Shown: in pieces, positions 4,505 through 6,761 of the stretch
Numbering within the stretch: the stretch's first letter is position 1
Layout of the letters: each line of letters starts with the position of its first letter
NCBI GenBank assembly: GCA_945787595.1
Contig: CALZJV010000338.1
Location: 1 to 6,761, forward strand
DNA: 6,761 bases
Direction: 5' to 3'
Source: an uncultured Desulfobacterales bacterium
GTDB lineage: Bacteria > Desulfobacterota > Desulfobacteria > Desulfobacterales > JAFDCJ01
Notes under the pieces: model-generated
What the model was told of the DNA's origin: nothing
The model's database searches: none
The model's input: the letters and a program-made list of their open reading frames with translations, nothing else
Made by a program: the position numbers and the translations under genes

Positions 4505-6761
4505 TTAAGTTTTATCAAGCAGAGCCGCATGGGCGGCGGCAAGACGAGCTACAGGTACGCGATAGGGTGAACACGACACATAAGTCAAACCGATCTCATG
4601 GCAAAGTGAAATTGATTTGGGATCACCGGCGTGCTCTCCACAGATCCCACATTCCAATTCAGGATTAACGGATCGGGCTTTTTTTACGCAAAGGCCCATA
4701 AGTTGGCCAACGCCATCCCGGTCGAGAGTGGCAAAGGGGTTTTCCGGCAAAATGCCCGTTCGCATATATTTTATCAAGAACCCTGCTTCGGCATCATCTC
4801 TGGACATGCCAAAGGTCGTCTGGGTTAAATCATTGGTGCCGAAAGAAAAGAATTCCGCATATTCGGCAAGCTGATGGGCAGTCAGTGCGGCCCGGGGGAT
4901 CTCAATCATGGTACCGAACTTGTAATCTATTTCAATGCCTTGTTCCCGCATCACTTTTTTGGCCTCGACCTCCAGAATTTCGCGTTGGGCTTTTAATTCA
5001 TTGACGTGGCTGGTCAGTGGGATCATTATTTCAGGATGTACCTCGACACCTTCTTTTGCAACCATACAGGCTGCCTCAAAGATGGCACGTACCTGCATGG
5101 TGGTCAGTTCCGGAATCTGAATTCCCAGGCGTACGCCACGCAAACCCAGCATAGGATTGCTTTCGTGTAAACTTTCGACTCTTTTTAGAATCTGTGTTTT
5201 TTCTCTGATCTGCTGCAAAAGTGTATCGACCTTCTCAAGGGTATCGGCATGCTTGAGGCGTATTTTGAGATCGGTGAGATCATGGTATAATTCCATATGA
5301 TCGGGTAAAAATTCATGCAACGGCGGATCAATCAGCCGAGTGATTACCGGCAGTCCATCCATTACCCGGAAAAGACCGGCAAAATCATCTCTTTGAAACG
5401 GCAGCAAGGCATCCAGGGCTTCCCGGCGCTCGATCGGCAGGTCGCTCATGATCATTTTGTGCAGGTAAGGCAGCCGTCGGGCTTCGAAAAACATGTGCTC
5501 CGTGCGGCACAAACCGATTCCCTCAGCGCCATAAGTCCTCGCACGTTGGGCATCGTCAGGATTGTCGGCATTGGTCCAGACACCCAGACGTCGAAATTTG
5601 TCGGCCCAGGAAAGCAGCTTAATCAGCCAGGGATCCATAATATCGGGCACCATGGTTTTAATTTTTCCGCTATATACTTCTCCGGCCGTCCCGTCTAGGG
5701 ATATCCAATCACCCTCTTTGATGATGGCATCGTTTATGCTCATGTGGCGTTTGTTGATATCGATCTTCAACTCTGATACGCCGACCACTGCAGGCTTGCC
5801 GAACTGCCGGGCAACCAGTGCTGCATGACTGGTACGCCCGCCCCGGCTGGTCAGAATTCCCTGGGCTGCCAGCATACCATGGACATCATCTGGTTTGGTT
5901 TCGGGGCGCACCATAATGACTTCTTTATTGTCTTCTTTGGCCCACATTTCAGCTAAATCAGCATCGAAGGCAACGATTCCCACCGCGGCACCGGGTGAAA
6001 CATTCAGACCGGTGGCCAGCAGGGCCCCTTTGGCCTTGGCCGCGGCTTCGGCTTCACGTTCAAACTGGGGGTGTAAAAAGAAATCGACCTGCTCCGGCGT
6101 GATACGTAAAACCGCCTCTTGTTTGGTAATCAACTTATCTTCGGCCATTTCGACTGCGATGCGGACCGCCGCCTGGGCAGTGCGCTTACCGCTGCGGGTT
6201 TGCAGCATCCATAACTTTCCCTTTTCAACCGTAAATTCCACATCCTGCATCTCGCGATAATGCGTTTCCAGTCGTCTAACAATTTGTTCAAATTGAGCAT
6301 AGATATCCGGCATCTCACTTTTTAACTTTGGCAGGTCATTGGTCTGACGGATGCCCGCCACCACATCTTCACCCTGGGCGTTTTTCAGATAATCCCCTTC
6401 TATCCGGTTTTCCCCGGTGGTGCCGTTGCGAGTCAAGGCAACACCGGTCGCGCAATCGTCACCTGAATTGCCGAAGACCATGGTGACAATATTGACGGCC
6501 GTTCCCAGATCATGGGGAATAGCGGATGCATTGCGGTAATCGACGGCTCTTTTGCCGTTCCAGCTCTTGAAAACAGCATCGATTGCCATTTTGAGTTGTT
6601 CGTGAGGCTCGCCGGGGAAATTAGTGGTGGTATGACGTCTGAAGATACGTTTGAAATCTTCCGTTAATGCTTTCAAATCTTCAGCTGCTAATTCGGCATC
6701 GGTTTTAACGCCCGCTCTGGAGCGGCAGTCATTAATTTTTTCTTCAAAGACTTCATCGGGT
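4505..6761 (-). CDS. ppdK: Pyruvate, phosphate dikinase (N-terminus outside the window)
   Basis: This cytoplasmic enzyme interconverts pyruvate, ATP and phosphate with phosphoenolpyruvate, AMP and pyrophosphate; in anaerobes it serves gluconeogenesis or pyrophosphate-linked glycolysis. The frame is open to the window edge: 28 codons precede a TTG at 6676, giving 751 visible codons out of the usual 870-910. Numbering from that TTG, the ATP-grasp end is at about 1-165 (NAQGEDVVAGIR; LWMLQTRSGKRT with nucleotide-site Q159 and R161). The swivel domain carries the phosphorylated H284 (codon 5827-5825) in GGRTSHAALVAR. The C-terminal TIM barrel has GIGLCRTEHMFF, RLIDPPLHEFLP, GLRGVRLGI, MIEIPRAALTA, FFSFGTNDLTQTTFGMSRDD and the catalytic C679 (codon 4642-4640) in CGICGEHAGDP. 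All motifs are intact. GTSHAAL-type PEP synthase is excluded by the ppdK-specific C-terminal motifs and layout. No ppdK regulatory kinase is seen nearby. The stop is TAA 4507-4505. Identification is very secure. Confidence 0.97.
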   Translation of the reverse strand, partial: PDEVFEEKINDCRSRAGVKTDAELAAEDLKALTEDFKRIFRRHTTTNFPGEPHEQLKMAIDAVFKSWNGKRAVDYRNASAIPHDLGTAVNIVTMVFGNSGDDCATGVALTRNGTTGENRIEGDYLKNAQGEDVVAGIRQTNDLPKLKSEMPDIYAQFEQIVRRLETHYREMQDVEFTVEKGKLWMLQTRSGKRTAQAAVRIAVEMAEDKLITKQEAVLRITPEQVDFFLHPQFEREAEAAAKAKGALLATGLNVSPGAAVGIVAFDADLAEMWAKEDNKEVIMVRPETKPDDVHGMLAAQGILTSRGGRTSHAALVARQFGKPAVVGVSELKIDINKRHMSINDAIIKEGDWISLDGTAGEVYSGKIKTMVPDIMDPWLIKLLSWADKFRRLGVWTNADNPDDAQRARTYGAEGIGLCRTEHMFFEARRLPYLHKMIMSDLPIERREALDALLPFQRDDFAGLFRVMDGLPVITRLIDPPLHEFLPDHMELYHDLTDLKIRLKHADTLEKVDTLLQQIREKTQILKRVESLHESNPMLGLRGVRLGIQIPELTTMQVRAIFEAACMVAKEGVEVHPEIMIPLTSHVNELKAQREILEVEAKKVMREQGIEIDYKFGTMIEIPRAALTAHQLAEYAEFFSFGTNDLTQTTFGMSRDDAEAGFLIKYMRTGILPENPFATLDRDGVGQLMGLCVKKARSVNPELECGICGEHAGDPKSISLCHEIGLTYVSCSPYRVPVARLAAAHAALLDKT

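Noticed and set aside
4279..4668. 129-codon plus-strand frame between the stress-protein gene and ppdK
   Set aside because: Its middle is a translation of the minirepeat arrays (RQDLQDYQDI and VDPVDPVKN) and its end runs antisense into the conserved ppdK C-terminus. No ribosome-binding site is visible.
1..6761. CRISPR array, tRNA, rRNA, insertion sequence or defence system
   Set aside because: No regularly spaced repeats of CRISPR length, no cloverleaf or rRNA-like sequence, and no transposase or known defence domain is visible on either strand.

Overview
The window looks like chromosomal DNA of a Gram-negative, probably anaerobic bacterium, most likely of the Desulfobacterota (Desulfobacterales-like). 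This is an inference from three things: the style of the pyruvate phosphate dikinase, a soluble multi-PAS NarL-type two-component system, and clusters of short 7-12 bp minirepeats in the non-coding DNA. No rRNA or other phylogenetic marker is present. All recognisable genes lie on the minus strand, so transcription runs from high to low coordinates.

Layout in transcription order. (1) 6761-4505: pyruvate phosphate dikinase (ppdK), cut at its N-terminus by the window edge, with the swivel histidine and catalytic cysteine visible. (2) 4504-3718: a 787-bp stretch without an intact gene. It holds a 9-bp minirepeat array in inverted orientation, a 12-bp palindrome, a good sigma-54-type -24/-12 match inside an inverted repeat, and the frameshifted remains of a small, possibly HicB-like gene. 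(3) 3717-3271: a single-domain universal stress protein with its nucleotide-binding loop. (4) 3270-2976: a spacer with a second copy of the minirepeat, a 12-bp direct repeat spaced 22 bp, and two small inverted repeats. (5) 2975-797: a PAS-rich sensor histidine kinase whose coding sequence is spread over three reading frames. (6) 828-151: the cognate NarL/LuxR-type response regulator, overlapping the kinase 3' end. (7) 150-1: non-coding DNA with a mosaic of three unrelated minirepeats.

How the genes fit together: kinase and regulator form a cytoplasmic two-component system (two intact PAS sensors, HisKA_3 phosphotransfer site, HATPase, then receiver plus LuxR helix-turn-helix). The kinase N-terminus looks damaged: one PAS is cut in half by an apparent out-of-frame deletion, and a second PAS ends at a frameshift in a TA run. 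A strong internal ribosome-binding site in front of the two intact PAS domains could still allow a shorter working kinase. The stress protein and ppdK are separate units whose link to the two-component system is only positional; ppdK would supply phosphoenolpyruvate from pyruvate in an anaerobic or autotrophic metabolism.

I found no convincing new multi-gene system. The observations most worth checking are the disrupted sensor with possible re-initiation, the recurrent 3'-end minirepeats, and the sigma-54-like site next to a decayed small gene.
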